Shown: in pieces, positions 43,434 through 52,142 of the stretch
Numbering within the stretch: the stretch's first letter is position 1
Layout of the letters: the number at the start of each line of letters is the position of its first letter
Assembly: GCA_963664365.1 (NCBI GenBank)
Contig: OY761144.1
Location: 1,426,001 to 1,490,000, forward strand
Direction of reading: 5' to 3'
Length of the DNA: 64,000 nt
Origin: VXRN01 sp963664365
GTDB taxonomy: Bacteria; Chloroflexota; Dehalococcoidia; Lucifugimonadales; UBA1123
Position numbers and translations under genes: made by a program
The notes under the pieces: generated by a model
Databases searched by the model: none
Told to the model about the DNA's origin: nothing
The model's input: the letters and a program-made list of their open reading frames with translations, nothing else

Positions 43434-44993
43434 TTATCGCCCCAGCTTGACGGCCTCGGCGATCTTCTCTCCAATCATCATGACGGTGGCGTTAATGTTG
43501 GCGCGAACGCAATCCGGCATGATGGAGGCGTCGGCAACTCTCAGACCTTCCAGTCCGTGTACCTTGCCATCCTTGTCGACGACGGCCATGGGGTCGGATG
43601 CAGGGCCCATCTTGGCTGTGCCGGAGATGTGGTGAGCCGTGGTGGCCTTGCGCCTCATCCAGCCGTCAAGGGCGTCGTCAGACTCGAGCGCTTCGTCCGG
43701 CGGCTCGATCCGGGACTCGATGATGCTGTTCCACGCCTCGTGCTCACCGAGCTTGGAGCAGATTCGCACGGCCTCGCGCACGCGCTCGCGGTCAAACTCC
43801 TCGGTGAAGTAGTTGTAGTCGAGGAGGGGCTGGACGTTCGGGTCTGTAGATTGCAGCTTGAGCTCGCCCGATCCGATCGCGAGGTTCAGCGCGATGATCA
43901 TCTGGACACCTATAGGTGTCGTGCCTTCTTCGCTACCGAGCCCTCTGTCGGTAGCGAAGTGGAACATGTAAACTATCATGTCGTTTCTCAGGTCGGATCC
44001 GGTGGCCGTGAATCGGAGCCCAACTTCAGCCAAGGGGCCTGCATAGTCTATCTTGTGCTCAGGCTTACTCTTCCAGGTGACCGGCACGATGGGATGGTCC
44101 CTGAGGTTTTGTCCGACGCCGGGCAGGTCCCTAACGACCGGAATGCCCATGTCTTTGAGGTGACCGGACGGTCCGACGCCGGAGAGCAAGAGGATCTGGG
44201 GAGAGCCGATAGCCCCTGCGCTCAGGACGATCTCCTCGCCCTCGACGGTGAACGTCTCACCGCCGCTCTCGACCACAACGCCGGTGGCGCGGCTGCCATC
44301 GAACTCGATCCGTTGGACCATGCAGTTGGGGCGTATGGTCAGATTCAGCCTGTGGCGGGACAGGCCGAGGTAGGCGAGGTTCGTGCTCAAGCGAAGCCCG
44401 TTGACATTGTTGAACGGCATCGGTCCAACGCCTGTGGAGTCGGGGTTGTTGTGGTCGGGGCAGTCCTCGAACCCGTAGTCCCGGCACGACTGGTAAAACG
44501 CATTCGGGGCCTCCCGCCAGGTATCCGGCTGGAACCTGCGGCAGATAATGGGGCCCTCGGTGCCGTGAAAGTCGTCCGAGTAGTTGGTGTCGGTCTCCAG
44601 CTTTCGGAAGAATGGGAGGCAGTCCTCGTATCTCCATCCCTCATTTCCCAAGGACTCCCAGGTGTCATAGTCCTCCGGTGCCCCTCTCAGAAGAGTCGTC
44701 CCGTTTATGGCGGAGGAGCCGCCGGTTACCTTCCCGCGCGGGACCCTCATGGGTTCGGCCTCCGGAGTCGGACGCCCGGTGAACTGCCAGTTGTGGACGC
44801 TGGATATTATGCTGGTGTCGACGTCGTCGCCGGTGGGATACGCGTGGCGGATTTCGTCGGGCAGGTCTTCTACGTTGGCGAAGTCTGCGCCGGCTTCGAG
44901 CAGCAGTACGGACTTTGAGGGGTCTTCAGTCAACCGAGTCGCCAAAATAGCCCCGGCAGACCCCGCTCCGATGATGATGTAGTCATATTTCAT
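43434..44993 (-). CDS. GMC-family FAD oxidoreductase (paralogue)
   Basis: 519 residues. YDYIIIGAGSAGAILATRL (FAD), VPRGKVTGGSSAINGTTLLRG (signature 1, 108-128 by eye), LSAGAIGSPQILLLSG (signature 2), and AHHISGTAKMG with the active-site His near the C-terminus. Closely resembles 39915-41477, so one arose by duplication around the ASKHA gene. Substrate unknown. Confidence 0.92.
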   Translation of the reverse strand: MKYDYIIIGAGSAGAILATRLTEDPSKSVLLLEAGADFANVEDLPDEIRHAYPTGDDVDTSIISSVHNWQFTGRPTPEAEPMRVPRGKVTGGSSAINGTTLLRGAPEDYDTWESLGNEGWRYEDCLPFFRKLETDTNYSDDFHGTEGPIICRRFQPDTWREAPNAFYQSCRDYGFEDCPDHNNPDSTGVGPMPFNNVNGLRLSTNLAYLGLSRHRLNLTIRPNCMVQRIEFDGSRATGVVVESGGETFTVEGEEIVLSAGAIGSPQILLLSGVGPSGHLKDMGIPVVRDLPGVGQNLRDHPIVPVTWKSKPEHKIDYAGPLAEVGLRFTATGSDLRNDMIVYMFHFATDRGLGSEEGTTPIGVQMIIALNLAIGSGELKLQSTDPNVQPLLDYNYFTEEFDRERVREAVRICSKLGEHEAWNSIIESRIEPPDEALESDDALDGWMRRKATTAHHISGTAKMGPASDPMAVVDKDGKVHGLEGLRVADASIMPDCVRANINATVMMIGEKIAEAVKLGR

Positions 44994-45062
44994 GGCACGC
45001 TCTCCTTGGTGTACCGGGGTATTGAAATGAGGTCAGACGGGTAGGGCAGGCAACACGGCCCC

Positions 45063-46196
45063 CTATCCCCCCAACAACTCCTCCCGCAACCGCCGAATCA
45101 CTATCTCAAGCTCGCGTTCGTCGAGGTTGAAGGGGTCCACCGCGAGCTCGTCCGGGTTGTAGATGTCGTGCATGTATATCGGCGGGTCGCCCGCGGCCAT
45201 CCCGTCTCTAACATCGTCCCGGGAAGGGCCTCTCCAGTCGCGCGTGAACCGCATGACCGCATACGGCGTCAGGTAGTCCCATTCGTCGTGCATGACCGAC
45301 ACCTCAAGGCCGGGCGCCTCGATCAGCGCATCCACGATCTGCTGGCACATCTCCGCCAGGCGGCGGGTCTCGGCCTGCTCGTCTTCGTTGGCGAAGATGC
45401 GCAGCGCTTCGACCAGTCCGACGATCTCCTCCTTGGCAACCTTCATGCCGCGCCCGATGAACTGGTGCGGGCTGGCGTTGGCGTAAGCTGCCTCGATGAG
45501 GTCTGCCCGTCCGGCCAGGATGCCCGTGCCCTGCGGACCGCGCACCGCCTTCCCGCCCGAGAACTGCACCATGTCCGCTCCGGCGTCGATGAACCGGCGG
45601 AGGTTCGCCCTCGGCGGCAGATACGAGGCGGCATCGACGATTACGGGCACGCCGCGCGCGTGGGCGATCTCTACCACCTGCTCCAACGGAATCGCGCGCC
45701 TGGTGAGGAATCCCGAGAATAGGTACCCGACCGCCGCGGTGTTCTCGTTGATGGCGGCCTCAAGCTCCCAAGGCTGGCAGCGGCGCCCGTCGCCGATCTC
45801 CACGATCTTCGCCCCGGTGGACGTGTAGCACTGGTCATAAGGGAACCTGTGGCTCTTGTGCATGACGATCTCGTTCTTCAGGCCCTCCGCGTTGGGAAGC
45901 CGCGCCATCACTGCCGGGTCTTTCCCCGCCATGACCGCCGCAGACTGGAGGACAAGTCCGCCGGCGGCCCCGGATGTGACCAGACCGGCCTCCGCGCCGG
46001 TGATCTCGGCGATGACCCTGCCAGCCGCTGCGTTCAGGTCGTCCAGGTTCACCAGGGTCCTGGACGCCTTCAGCATGACGTCGGCCACCTCCGGCCTGAG
46101 CTTGCTCCCGCCGTACATTGTGGTGGTTCCCGACGCCGCGATGACGGGCGTGGCGCCAAGTCCGCGATAGATCTCCGCTCCTGAGTCGAGTACCAT
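45063..46196 (-). CDS. SelA-like PLP-dependent enzyme
   Basis: 377 residues from ATG 46196, with AGGA 8 nt upstream; a longer in-frame start at 46295 lacks a site. PLP fold type I: VTSGAAGGLVLQSAAVMAG, VIVDAASYLPP, and the likely Schiff-base Lys in MVQFSGGKAVRGPQGTG. This group is often annotated as L-seryl-tRNA(Sec) selenium transferase, but the protein is short and lacks the N-terminal domain of true SelA, and its relatives act on amino sugars and amino acids. It should not be taken as evidence for selenocysteine synthesis. Substrate unknown. Confidence 0.8.
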   Translation of the reverse strand: MVLDSGAEIYRGLGATPVIAASGTTTMYGGSKLRPEVADVMLKASRTLVNLDDLNAAAGRVIAEITGAEAGLVTSGAAGGLVLQSAAVMAGKDPAVMARLPNAEGLKNEIVMHKSHRFPYDQCYTSTGAKIVEIGDGRRCQPWELEAAINENTAAVGYLFSGFLTRRAIPLEQVVEIAHARGVPVIVDAASYLPPRANLRRFIDAGADMVQFSGGKAVRGPQGTGILAGRADLIEAAYANASPHQFIGRGMKVAKEEIVGLVEALRIFANEDEQAETRRLAEMCQQIVDALIEAPGLEVSVMHDEWDYLTPYAVMRFTRDWRGPSRDDVRDGMAAGDPPIYMHDIYNPDELAVDPFNLDERELEIVIRRLREELLGG

Positions 46197-46305
46197 AGAA
46201 CTATTCCTGTTGCTGCAATCTGCTGAGCTGTTCCTTGAGACGTCGGATCTCGGTTTCGGTGTGAGTATATCAGAGCCTGCCGCGCCATGACGCAATCGCG
46301 CCGAC

Positions 46306-47103
46306 CTACTTGATCAGCCTCTTCTTCATGAAATATGAAGCCAGGTATAACGGGATGACCGTGTATGCGACGAGTTCGGCGGTCCAGGCGAGCATCCAAA
46401 TCGAGAGGTCTTCCGTCACCAGACCCCTGACCAGCGCCGCGGCGGGCGTCAGCGGCAGCGCCCACGCCGCCTTCTGCACCAGGTCCGGCAGGTTGTCCAG
46501 CGGGAAGAACGTCCCGCTGACGTAGAACATCGGCAGGATGAACAGGGTGAGGAAGTTGCTCATAGCCCCGATCGTCGGAGCCGTCGAAGTGAGTACCATG
46601 GACATGCTCGCGAAGGCGAGGCCGATCAGGAATGCGACCGGAATAGTCAGCAGCGCAAGCGGCGACTGGATCAGCCCGAAGATCGCCGCCGCGATAAGCA
46701 CCGCGCACGCCGAGACCGCCCCTTTCGTCGCGCCCCACATCACCTCGCCAACCACGATGTCCGCCGGCTCCATCGGAGTGAACAGCATCGCCTCGTAGAT
46801 GTGGTGGCTCTCCATTCTCAGGTATGCCCCCCACGTCGCGTCCTGCGAGGCGTGGAACATGGCGTAGCTCGCGATTATGCCGGGCGCGATGAACTCGGCG
46901 TAGGACAGCTCCCCGATCTCGCCCACGTAGGCCCCCAGTCCAAAGCCCATGGCCACCAGCAGGATGAACGGCTCGATGAAGAGTCCGCCCAACTCCTGCT
47001 TCCACGCGCGCATCGAGACGTCAAAATTGCGCTGCCAAAGCCTGAATCCGCCCCAGACGTGGGCGCGGCGGATCGCGGGGCCTATCACCGCGGAGACAGT
47101 CAC
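46306..47103 (-). CDS. ABC-2 type permease (NodJ-like)
   Basis: 265 residues with six transmembrane segments (FILLVAMGFGLGAYVG, IIASYAMFHASQDA, GAVSACAVLIAAAIFGL, LTIPVAFLIGLAFASMSM, LTLFILPMFYVSGTFFPL, AYTVIPLYLASYF). The ESHHIYEAMLFTPMEPADIVVGE loop is typical of NodJ/DrrB-type exporters. Its start overlaps the ATPase stop by 4 nt. Exports an unknown lipophilic or polysaccharide-type compound. Confidence 0.88.
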   Translation of the reverse strand: MTVSAVIGPAIRRAHVWGGFRLWQRNFDVSMRAWKQELGGLFIEPFILLVAMGFGLGAYVGEIGELSYAEFIAPGIIASYAMFHASQDATWGAYLRMESHHIYEAMLFTPMEPADIVVGEVMWGATKGAVSACAVLIAAAIFGLIQSPLALLTIPVAFLIGLAFASMSMVLTSTAPTIGAMSNFLTLFILPMFYVSGTFFPLDNLPDLVQKAAWALPLTPAAALVRGLVTEDLSIWMLAWTAELVAYTVIPLYLASYFMKKRLIK

Positions 47104-48068
47104 AGGTCCTCCCTCAGCCCCCTGCCCGTGAGTTGGAGGAAGGCGTCTTCGAGATTGCCGTGTCGTCGAGTCACCTGGAACCGGTCGAGATCCAGGCCCA
47201 GGTCGTCTATGGAAAGAACGCCGTTTACGGGGTACAACAGCAGCGAGTCCGCGCGGTCCTCTATTCGCGCCTCTATGCCGGACGATGCCAGAGCATCCAT
47301 GATTCCGCGCTTCTCATCGTGTCTGACCCGCACCTCGATCACGAGGTCGCCCACGAGCCTACGGACCAACTCGTCCGGCGTCCCCTGGTCGAGTATCACC
47401 CCGTGGTCCATCATCACGAGACGGTCGCACAGGTAGGATGCCTCGTCCATGTAGTGCGTCGTCAGCAGCATCGTTATGCCCTGCGACTTCAGCAGGCTGA
47501 GCTTGTCCCACACCAGCAGCCGCGCCTGCGGATCGAGGCCAGTCGTCGGCTCGTCCAAGACCAGCATTCTGGGTTCGTTTATCAGCGCCCTTACGATGAG
47601 CAGCCTGCGCCTCATGCCGCCCGAAAGCTCGCCAGGACGGTTCTCAGCCTTGTCCCGAAGCTGGAACAACTCCAGACCCTCCAACGCTCTCCGCTCGGCG
47701 ACCGACTTGGGCAGATCGAAGTACCGCGCGTGGGACATCAGGTTCTGAAGCACGCTGAGGTCCGGGTCGAGGCTGTCCGACTGCGACACGACCCCGATGC
47801 GCGCCTTGATCTCTTTGCTCCGGCTGCCGACGTCCATCCCGAACACCGTCAGCCGTCCCGAGGTCACCGGCGAGACGCACGCTATCATCTTCATCGTCGA
47901 GGTCTTGCCCGCGCCGTTCGGCCCCAGAAAGCCGAAACGCTCGCCCGGCTGAATCTCGAAGTCCACCCCATCCACGGCCACCAGGTCGCCGAAACGCTTG
48001 ACCAGCTTCTCCGCCTCTATTGCCGGCGCCGCCGGTGAGGAAACATTTCCGTCCGCATCTTGTCGCAT
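47100..48068 (-). CDS. ABC transporter ATP-binding protein (DrrA-like)
   Basis: 322 residues. Walker A GPNGAGKTS, signature LSGGMRRRLLIVRAL, Walker B MLVLDEPTTGLDP and H-loop TTHYMDEASYLCDRL, followed by the C-terminal domain common to daunorubicin-resistance-type ATPases. Couples with the permease at 46306-47103 in one operon. Confidence 0.92.
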   Translation of the reverse strand: MRQDADGNVSSPAAPAIEAEKLVKRFGDLVAVDGVDFEIQPGERFGFLGPNGAGKTSTMKMIACVSPVTSGRLTVFGMDVGSRSKEIKARIGVVSQSDSLDPDLSVLQNLMSHARYFDLPKSVAERRALEGLELFQLRDKAENRPGELSGGMRRRLLIVRALINEPRMLVLDEPTTGLDPQARLLVWDKLSLLKSQGITMLLTTHYMDEASYLCDRLVMMDHGVILDQGTPDELVRRLVGDLVIEVRVRHDEKRGIMDALASSGIEARIEDRADSLLLYPVNGVLSIDDLGLDLDRFQVTRRHGNLEDAFLQLTGRGLREDL

Positions 48069-48126
48069 AGTCCCTCATTGTACAGCCAACCGCGCGCCCA
48101 AAGAAAACCCGACCCCTCTGCTGGAT

Positions 48127-48233
48127 CCTGTGTCACTTTAGTAGGTACGACTACCAGCAATATACCCCCTCTCCCTTGAGGGAGAGGGCTGGGGTGAGGG
48201 TGAATACCCATCCACCTACCAATCGGACACAGC
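48127..48233 (-). mobile_element. MITE-like element B (complete, inverted relative to A)
   Basis: Read on the minus strand it begins GCTGTGTCCGATTGGT and ends CTACTAAAGTGACACAGG. The termini CTGTGTC/GACACAG are inverted repeats of at least 7 bp. The core has CACCCTCACCCCAGCC and the hairpin CTCTCCCTCAAGGGAGAG. No open frame. Confidence 0.65.
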
Positions 48234-48239
48234 ATCCCC

Positions 48240-48521
48240 CTACTGCGCCAGGCGGCGGACCGTATCAGCCACCGGCCCGGGATTGTCTATCTCTTCCATC
48301 AGTACCTTGTGATGTGACCCGATGCCGCTGGCGACCAAGACGCTCCCCCGTCCCGTGAGCGTCTCCAGCAGAGACCTGGTCTGCGAAATCGAGTTGATCG
48401 CGTTGACCGGTATCTCCGTCGTTTCCAGCCAGCCGAATCGGTACATTCGCACCGCCCGTCGGTTGGTCACGTAGTAAGTGTCAAGCTGTCTAGGGTTGAT
48501 ACCCCTCTGCGCTAGAACTCT
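48240..48521 (-). pseudogene. Truncated bacterial PH-domain (YdbS/DUF304-type) protein
   Basis: The frame DTYYVTNRRAVRMYRFGWLE, ETTEIPVNAINSISQ... and the end NPGPVADTVRRLAQ is the C-terminal half of a bPH domain (typical YxVTNRRLxxR...). There is no upstream half: a TAA at 48522-48524 precedes it, and the next gene is an HNH nuclease. A GTG at 48470 could start a 76-residue product. Most likely 5'-truncated. Confidence 0.6.
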
Positions 48522-48653
48522 TTATCTGGCCGAGTGTGCCATCAGATACATAATTCCGCAATGTCACCTTCTCCCGCGCACAACACACCGCACCTGTAGA
48601 TTTCAGCACTTCTCTTGCCACACTGAACTGCCAATCAATTTCAGAATTGCAGT

Positions 48654-49373
48654 TTAGCGGTCCTCAAACATGTTCCCTTTACCAAGGTTGCACTTCTTAC
48701 ACTTCGTCGTCAGGTTGTGATCTTCTGTCTCACCACCCTTGGACCAGGGAACAACATGATCTACGTGAAGTTCAGTACCTCGATCCGACAGAGGCGATGC
48801 GCCGCATGAGGTACACCTGAAGCCATCGAGCAATAGAATTCTGAAACGTTGGCGTTCAGTAGGCTGCCGGTTCGTTCGACGGACCGACGGGGTTTCCGTT
48901 TGCTGGTCTGGTGTTCTTGGCCACACAAGTGCATCGCTAGCAGGTGTCTCTGAATCTGACTCTGCGTTGACCCAATCCACAAAGCAACGCAAAGCATTTT
49001 GCCATGATCCAAATCGGTTTTCGTAAGTACCGGCAGAGTAGCGAGACACAGGGGTCCTGACTTCTCCGTATCGAGGCTGTCGCCCGAGCGAAACCCATAC
49101 TTCCTTTAGGTTGTCGAAAAGTTCTTCATCTGTAATCCCAATTTTTGACCTGCTCGGTTCCAGGCCGGCAAGTTCAAGAGCCTTCGGCCATGACCCGAAT
49201 CTTCGTACGAATGTCGTAGAGTGCCCTACGCCGTGTCTGTTGTATTCCTCCATGGTCAAGGTATCTCTACCGAGTTGCCGTGAAGTATCAACCATATATT
49301 TCAGCAACTGTTCGTCGGTTGCGCCCTTTAGGGTCAACTCTAGCTCGAATCTCATCTTGTCCTGAGGTTGCAT
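48654..49373 (-). CDS. HNH endonuclease with homing-type repeats
   Basis: 239 residues. The N-terminal part has two ~50-residue modules of the homing-endonuclease-associated type: 'LKYMVDTSRQLGRDTL...RRFGSWPKALELAGL' and 'LKEVWVSLGRQPRYG...NRFGSWQNALRCF'. The C-terminal HNH domain has CTSCGAS, ELHVDHVVPWSKGG and CKKCNLGKGN (zinc cysteines plus catalytic His). Stand-alone gene, AT-richer than its neighbours. It sits between a 5'-truncated PH-domain gene and a 3'-shortened secreted-protein gene, so it probably came in with a deletion. Confidence 0.85.
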   Translation of the reverse strand: MQPQDKMRFELELTLKGATDEQLLKYMVDTSRQLGRDTLTMEEYNRHGVGHSTTFVRRFGSWPKALELAGLEPSRSKIGITDEELFDNLKEVWVSLGRQPRYGEVRTPVSRYSAGTYENRFGSWQNALRCFVDWVNAESDSETPASDALVWPRTPDQQTETPSVRRTNRQPTERQRFRILLLDGFRCTSCGASPLSDRGTELHVDHVVPWSKGGETEDHNLTTKCKKCNLGKGNMFEDR

Positions 49374-49424
49374 AGAAACCCCTTGTGGCGGTCTGCTCGG
49401 AGCACATTTGAATACAATCTTATC

Positions 49425-49697
49425 CTAACAGTCAAGGTGAAGGTCTCGGTATCGCCCGTCTTGGACGGCCACCGGCACCGACTGGTAGTCGTCGATTATG
49501 GCGAAGATCAGCAGGCCGTCCGGGACCGGCGCTCCGTCAACGGTAGTCGCCGTCCCCTTATAGACGAATGGGAACGGCGGCGGAGCCTGCGCGGATGCGT
49601 CCGACGCCAACAGAGCGGCGGCCAGCGCCGCCAACGCCAGGAACACTACCAGCTTGCGGTTCCTGCCGAGCGTAGCTATTCCGTGATTCGCCCCCAT
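49425..49697 (-). CDS. Secreted protein N-terminus, probably 3'-truncated
   Basis: 90 residues from ATG 49697 (overlapping the upstream stop as TGATG). Signal peptide MGANHGIATLGRNRK, hydrophobic LVVFLALAALAAALLASDASA|QAPPP. The mature part (VYKGTATTVDGAPVPDGLLIFAIIDDYQS) looks like the start of a beta-sandwich domain and ends abruptly after DGRYRDLHLDC, just before the HNH gene. Likely a longer protein cut short. It is coupled to the cyclase gene. Confidence 0.55.
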   Translation of the reverse strand: MGANHGIATLGRNRKLVVFLALAALAAALLASDASAQAPPPFPFVYKGTATTVDGAPVPDGLLIFAIIDDYQSVPVAVQDGRYRDLHLDC

Positions 49698-50614
49698 CAA
49701 AACACCGCTATCGGATTCACCGGCGACCCCGTCCCCCCGACCACGTTCAGCGGGTTGATCGTCAGCATGAACTCATGCCGACCCTCCTCCGCGCAAGCCT
49801 CCGCCAGCGGCTGGAGCAGCGAATTGTCCAGCAGCGCCACGCCATAGGCGAAGATCACGCCGTGAACGCTCCACGGCATATCGTACTCATTTGGCGCGGC
49901 GTCCATCATGTCCCAGCCCAGAATTGAGATGTCGTTGTCCCTGACGAACATCAGGCACGAGGCGTGCAGCCCCGGCCTCGACTCTCCGCCGCCCCAGTTG
50001 CCTCCGTGATCGGCGGCGTATGCCTCCCGGCCGCTGTAAACCATCACCGCGTCTCCGGACCTGATCTCCACGCCCTGCGCCGCCGCGATCTCCTCAAGCT
50101 CGCCCCCGTGTACAGGCTCATCCATCGTGACGTAGGGCTTCCCCCGGTGTCTGGGAACGTCCAGCAGCGCTCCGCGAGTCAGGATGCCGTCGCTCCACTC
50201 ATCCACCGTGCCGTATGTGCCGCCCGAGAAAGTCAGCGCCTCGTCCGGCGATTTCCCGTCCCACATGCCCTCCTCGTCCCAGACGTGGCACAGCGCGTCG
50301 ATGTGCGTCGTCGCCGTGCCATGGTAGAAGACGCCGTAATAGTCCATGGCCGCCCCGCCGCCCGGAGGACGGTCCAACACAGTCATGTAGTGCTGCGCCG
50401 GCCTCGGATTCTCGATCCTGGGCTCCACCGGAAGTTCCCGGCTCAGCGAGACCGTGCGGCCAGACCTGACCAGCCCCACCGCCTCCAGCCGCTTCTCGGC
50501 GGTTATCAGATTGATCGCCCCCGCCGATCCCCTGTCCCCCCACCTGCCCCAATTCCGCTTGTCTCTGAGATAAGACACTATCTGCTCTTTCGTCGGCGCT
50601 TCTCTCTCAGTCAC
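49697..50614 (-). CDS. Cyclase/kynurenine-formamidase-like hydrolase
   Basis: 305 residues. The cyclase-family metal motif HGTATTHIDALCHVW (HxxxxHxDxxxH pattern, about 104-118) and later HASCLMF and LGWDMMDAAP. The family comprises metal-dependent amide or lactone hydrolases and isatin hydrolases. The ADHGGN segment (~200) is typical. Substrate unknown. The downstream secreted-protein gene overlaps it by one base. Confidence 0.85.
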   Translation of the reverse strand: MTEREAPTKEQIVSYLRDKRNWGRWGDRGSAGAINLITAEKRLEAVGLVRSGRTVSLSRELPVEPRIENPRPAQHYMTVLDRPPGGGAAMDYYGVFYHGTATTHIDALCHVWDEEGMWDGKSPDEALTFSGGTYGTVDEWSDGILTRGALLDVPRHRGKPYVTMDEPVHGGELEEIAAAQGVEIRSGDAVMVYSGREAYAADHGGNWGGGESRPGLHASCLMFVRDNDISILGWDMMDAAPNEYDMPWSVHGVIFAYGVALLDNSLLQPLAEACAEEGRHEFMLTINPLNVVGGTGSPVNPIAVF

Positions 50615-50689
50615 GTCTCAGACCTCCAAACTCTGATTTGGGCAAATGTACCCTATCAAGCCCGCATCGGCAATTACCCCCACCCGCGC

Positions 50690-51084
50690 ATAACCCCAAT
50701 CCTGTCCACCCCAAAATCACAAAAATCACAGTTCAAACAACCCTTCGCGCCCTTCGCGCCCTTCGTGGATAACCCCCCTCTGTCATTCCGAGCGCAGCGA
50801 GGAATCCAAAATCCCCGAACCCAATCCTGTCCATCCCATAATCCCGAAAATCCTGCTTCAGACAACCTCCCAATCCTGCCCATCCCATAATCACAAAAAT
50901 CACAGTTCAGACAACCCTTAGCGCCCCTTCGTGTCCTTCGTGGATAGCGCCACAAAAAACCAAAAACTATCCACTATTCACTAACCACTACAACCCCCTT
51001 GACAACCGCTCAAATGTCCACTATCATTCATGGAAACAACTGTCCACAACCCACTAACCACTAAAAACTAAAAACCAAAAACTC
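50690..51084. repeat. Repeat cluster between genes
   Basis: No gene is visible. The interval is made of short dispersed repeats: AATCACAAAAATCACAGTTC (50714-50739, 50889-50913), CCCTTCGTGGATA and CCTTCGTG units (also at 20702-20733), ATTCCGAGCGCAGCGAGGAAT (50783-50805), and CCAATCCTGTCCATCCCATAAT units. The same families occur in 20640-22110, next to the paralogous terminase-like gene. Confidence 0.7.
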
Positions 51085-52035
51085 ATGACTACCACAACCC
51101 AACAGACACCGGCGCAACGTCTCGCCCAAAAGATCCGCGTGAGATCCAACGACACGCGCGACCTGCTAGACCTCCTGCACGACATCGCTCAGGGAGACTA
51201 CGACGCCACCACCAACGACCGCATCTCCGCCTCGCGTATCCTCTTGGACAGAGGCTACGGCAAATGCTCCAGGCAGCCCCTGGACAACGGCCCCGAATCA
51301 GCGGAATCCAATAATCACAAAAATCACAGTTCAGACACTCCCACCCCCCACGCCCAAAGCCCCAGGCCCGTAACCCAAATCAAAAACGCCCTAGACGACT
51401 CCCTAGGCCCGGCCCCCACTAACCACTCGCCACAATCCCCTAACCACTCGCCGCAATCCCCTATCCAATCTATTGTCCAAGAACACGTCATCGCCATCAC
51501 CAACGACGCCGACACCCTCATAGACGTCCTCGAGGAAATAGCCTACGCCGACGCGGACGACCCAACCGAAACCCGTCCGAGGGTCACCGCCTACCACCGC
51601 AGACAGGCAGCCCAAATACTCATAGACCGCGGCGCCGGAACAACCGCCGCTCTCGACGCTGCCCCATCGCAGCCCACGCCCGAGCAGAGGGCCGCGGATT
51701 ACTGGAGTCGCAGGAGTAAGAGACGCGTCGACCCCGAAGACCTGGCCAAGGCCCGCGCCGAGGTCCAGCGCATGAAGGACGAGGGCATACTTACCCCTGA
51801 CTATGACAACCTCGGCCCGCCTATTACTGTGCCTGAGATACCCAAGTGGTTCGATCCGACCCCCTACCTCGAAGAAGCGTCCGAAAAGTTCTGGGCAGGT
51901 ATCGAGTTGACGCTCGAACGACAGAAGGCATGGCCCGCCATCGAAGAACGTCGGCGCAAGAAACTCGCCCGGATGTACCCATCACACTCCGAAGACCAAG
52001 ACGCCCCTGACCACAATGGCCTTGATCCTCCCTAA
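51085..52035 (+). CDS. Terminase-small-subunit-like phage protein carrying an embedded repeat (paralogue)
   Basis: 316 residues. As in 20963-21874, two helical modules: DTRDLLDLLHDIAQ with RILLDRGYGK, and DTLIDVLEEIAY with QILIDRGAG. The shared basic C-terminus is ERRRKKLARMYPSHSEDQD. The segment NNHKNHSSD after the first module is the translated genomic repeat TCTGAACTG... (minus orientation, 51313-51337). It is followed by Pro/Ser-rich repeats (NHSPQSP). No large terminase follows; the next gene is an SDR. Function unknown. Confidence 0.6.
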   Translation: MTTTTQQTPAQRLAQKIRVRSNDTRDLLDLLHDIAQGDYDATTNDRISASRILLDRGYGKCSRQPLDNGPESAESNNHKNHSSDTPTPHAQSPRPVTQIKNALDDSLGPAPTNHSPQSPNHSPQSPIQSIVQEHVIAITNDADTLIDVLEEIAYADADDPTETRPRVTAYHRRQAAQILIDRGAGTTAALDAAPSQPTPEQRAADYWSRRSKRRVDPEDLAKARAEVQRMKDEGILTPDYDNLGPPITVPEIPKWFDPTPYLEEASEKFWAGIELTLERQKAWPAIEERRRKKLARMYPSHSEDQDAPDHNGLDPP

Positions 52036-52098
52036 TCCCAACCCAAAACTAAAAACCATCCACTACCCACTACCCACTCACGCCCAACCGTCCCCTGC

Positions 52099-52104
52099 TA
52101 TAAT
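52099..52104 (+). promoter_or_regulatory. -10 box of the SDR gene
   Basis: TATAAT 38 nt before ATG 52143, which has GGAGG 7 nt upstream (52131-52135). Confidence 0.5.
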
Positions 52105-52142
52105 GAGCCCGCTCTGACCATGAACATTCAGGAGGTGCGACG

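Noticed and set aside
43557..44918. Long plus-strand frame of 453 codons antisense to the GMC gene
   Set aside because: High-GC antisense shadow without recognisable domains or ribosome site. Likewise 22309-23502, 39519-40454, 13089-14033 and 30842-32074.
45063..46196. The SelA-like gene as proof of selenocysteine synthesis
   Set aside because: It is too short and lacks the SelA N-terminal domain; it belongs to a related PLP group, so it does not support the selenoprotein claim.
46200..46262. Short minus-strand frame ending QLSRLQQQE with coiled-coil character
   Set aside because: It has no start codon after the preceding stop and lies in the ribosome-site region of the SelA-like gene.
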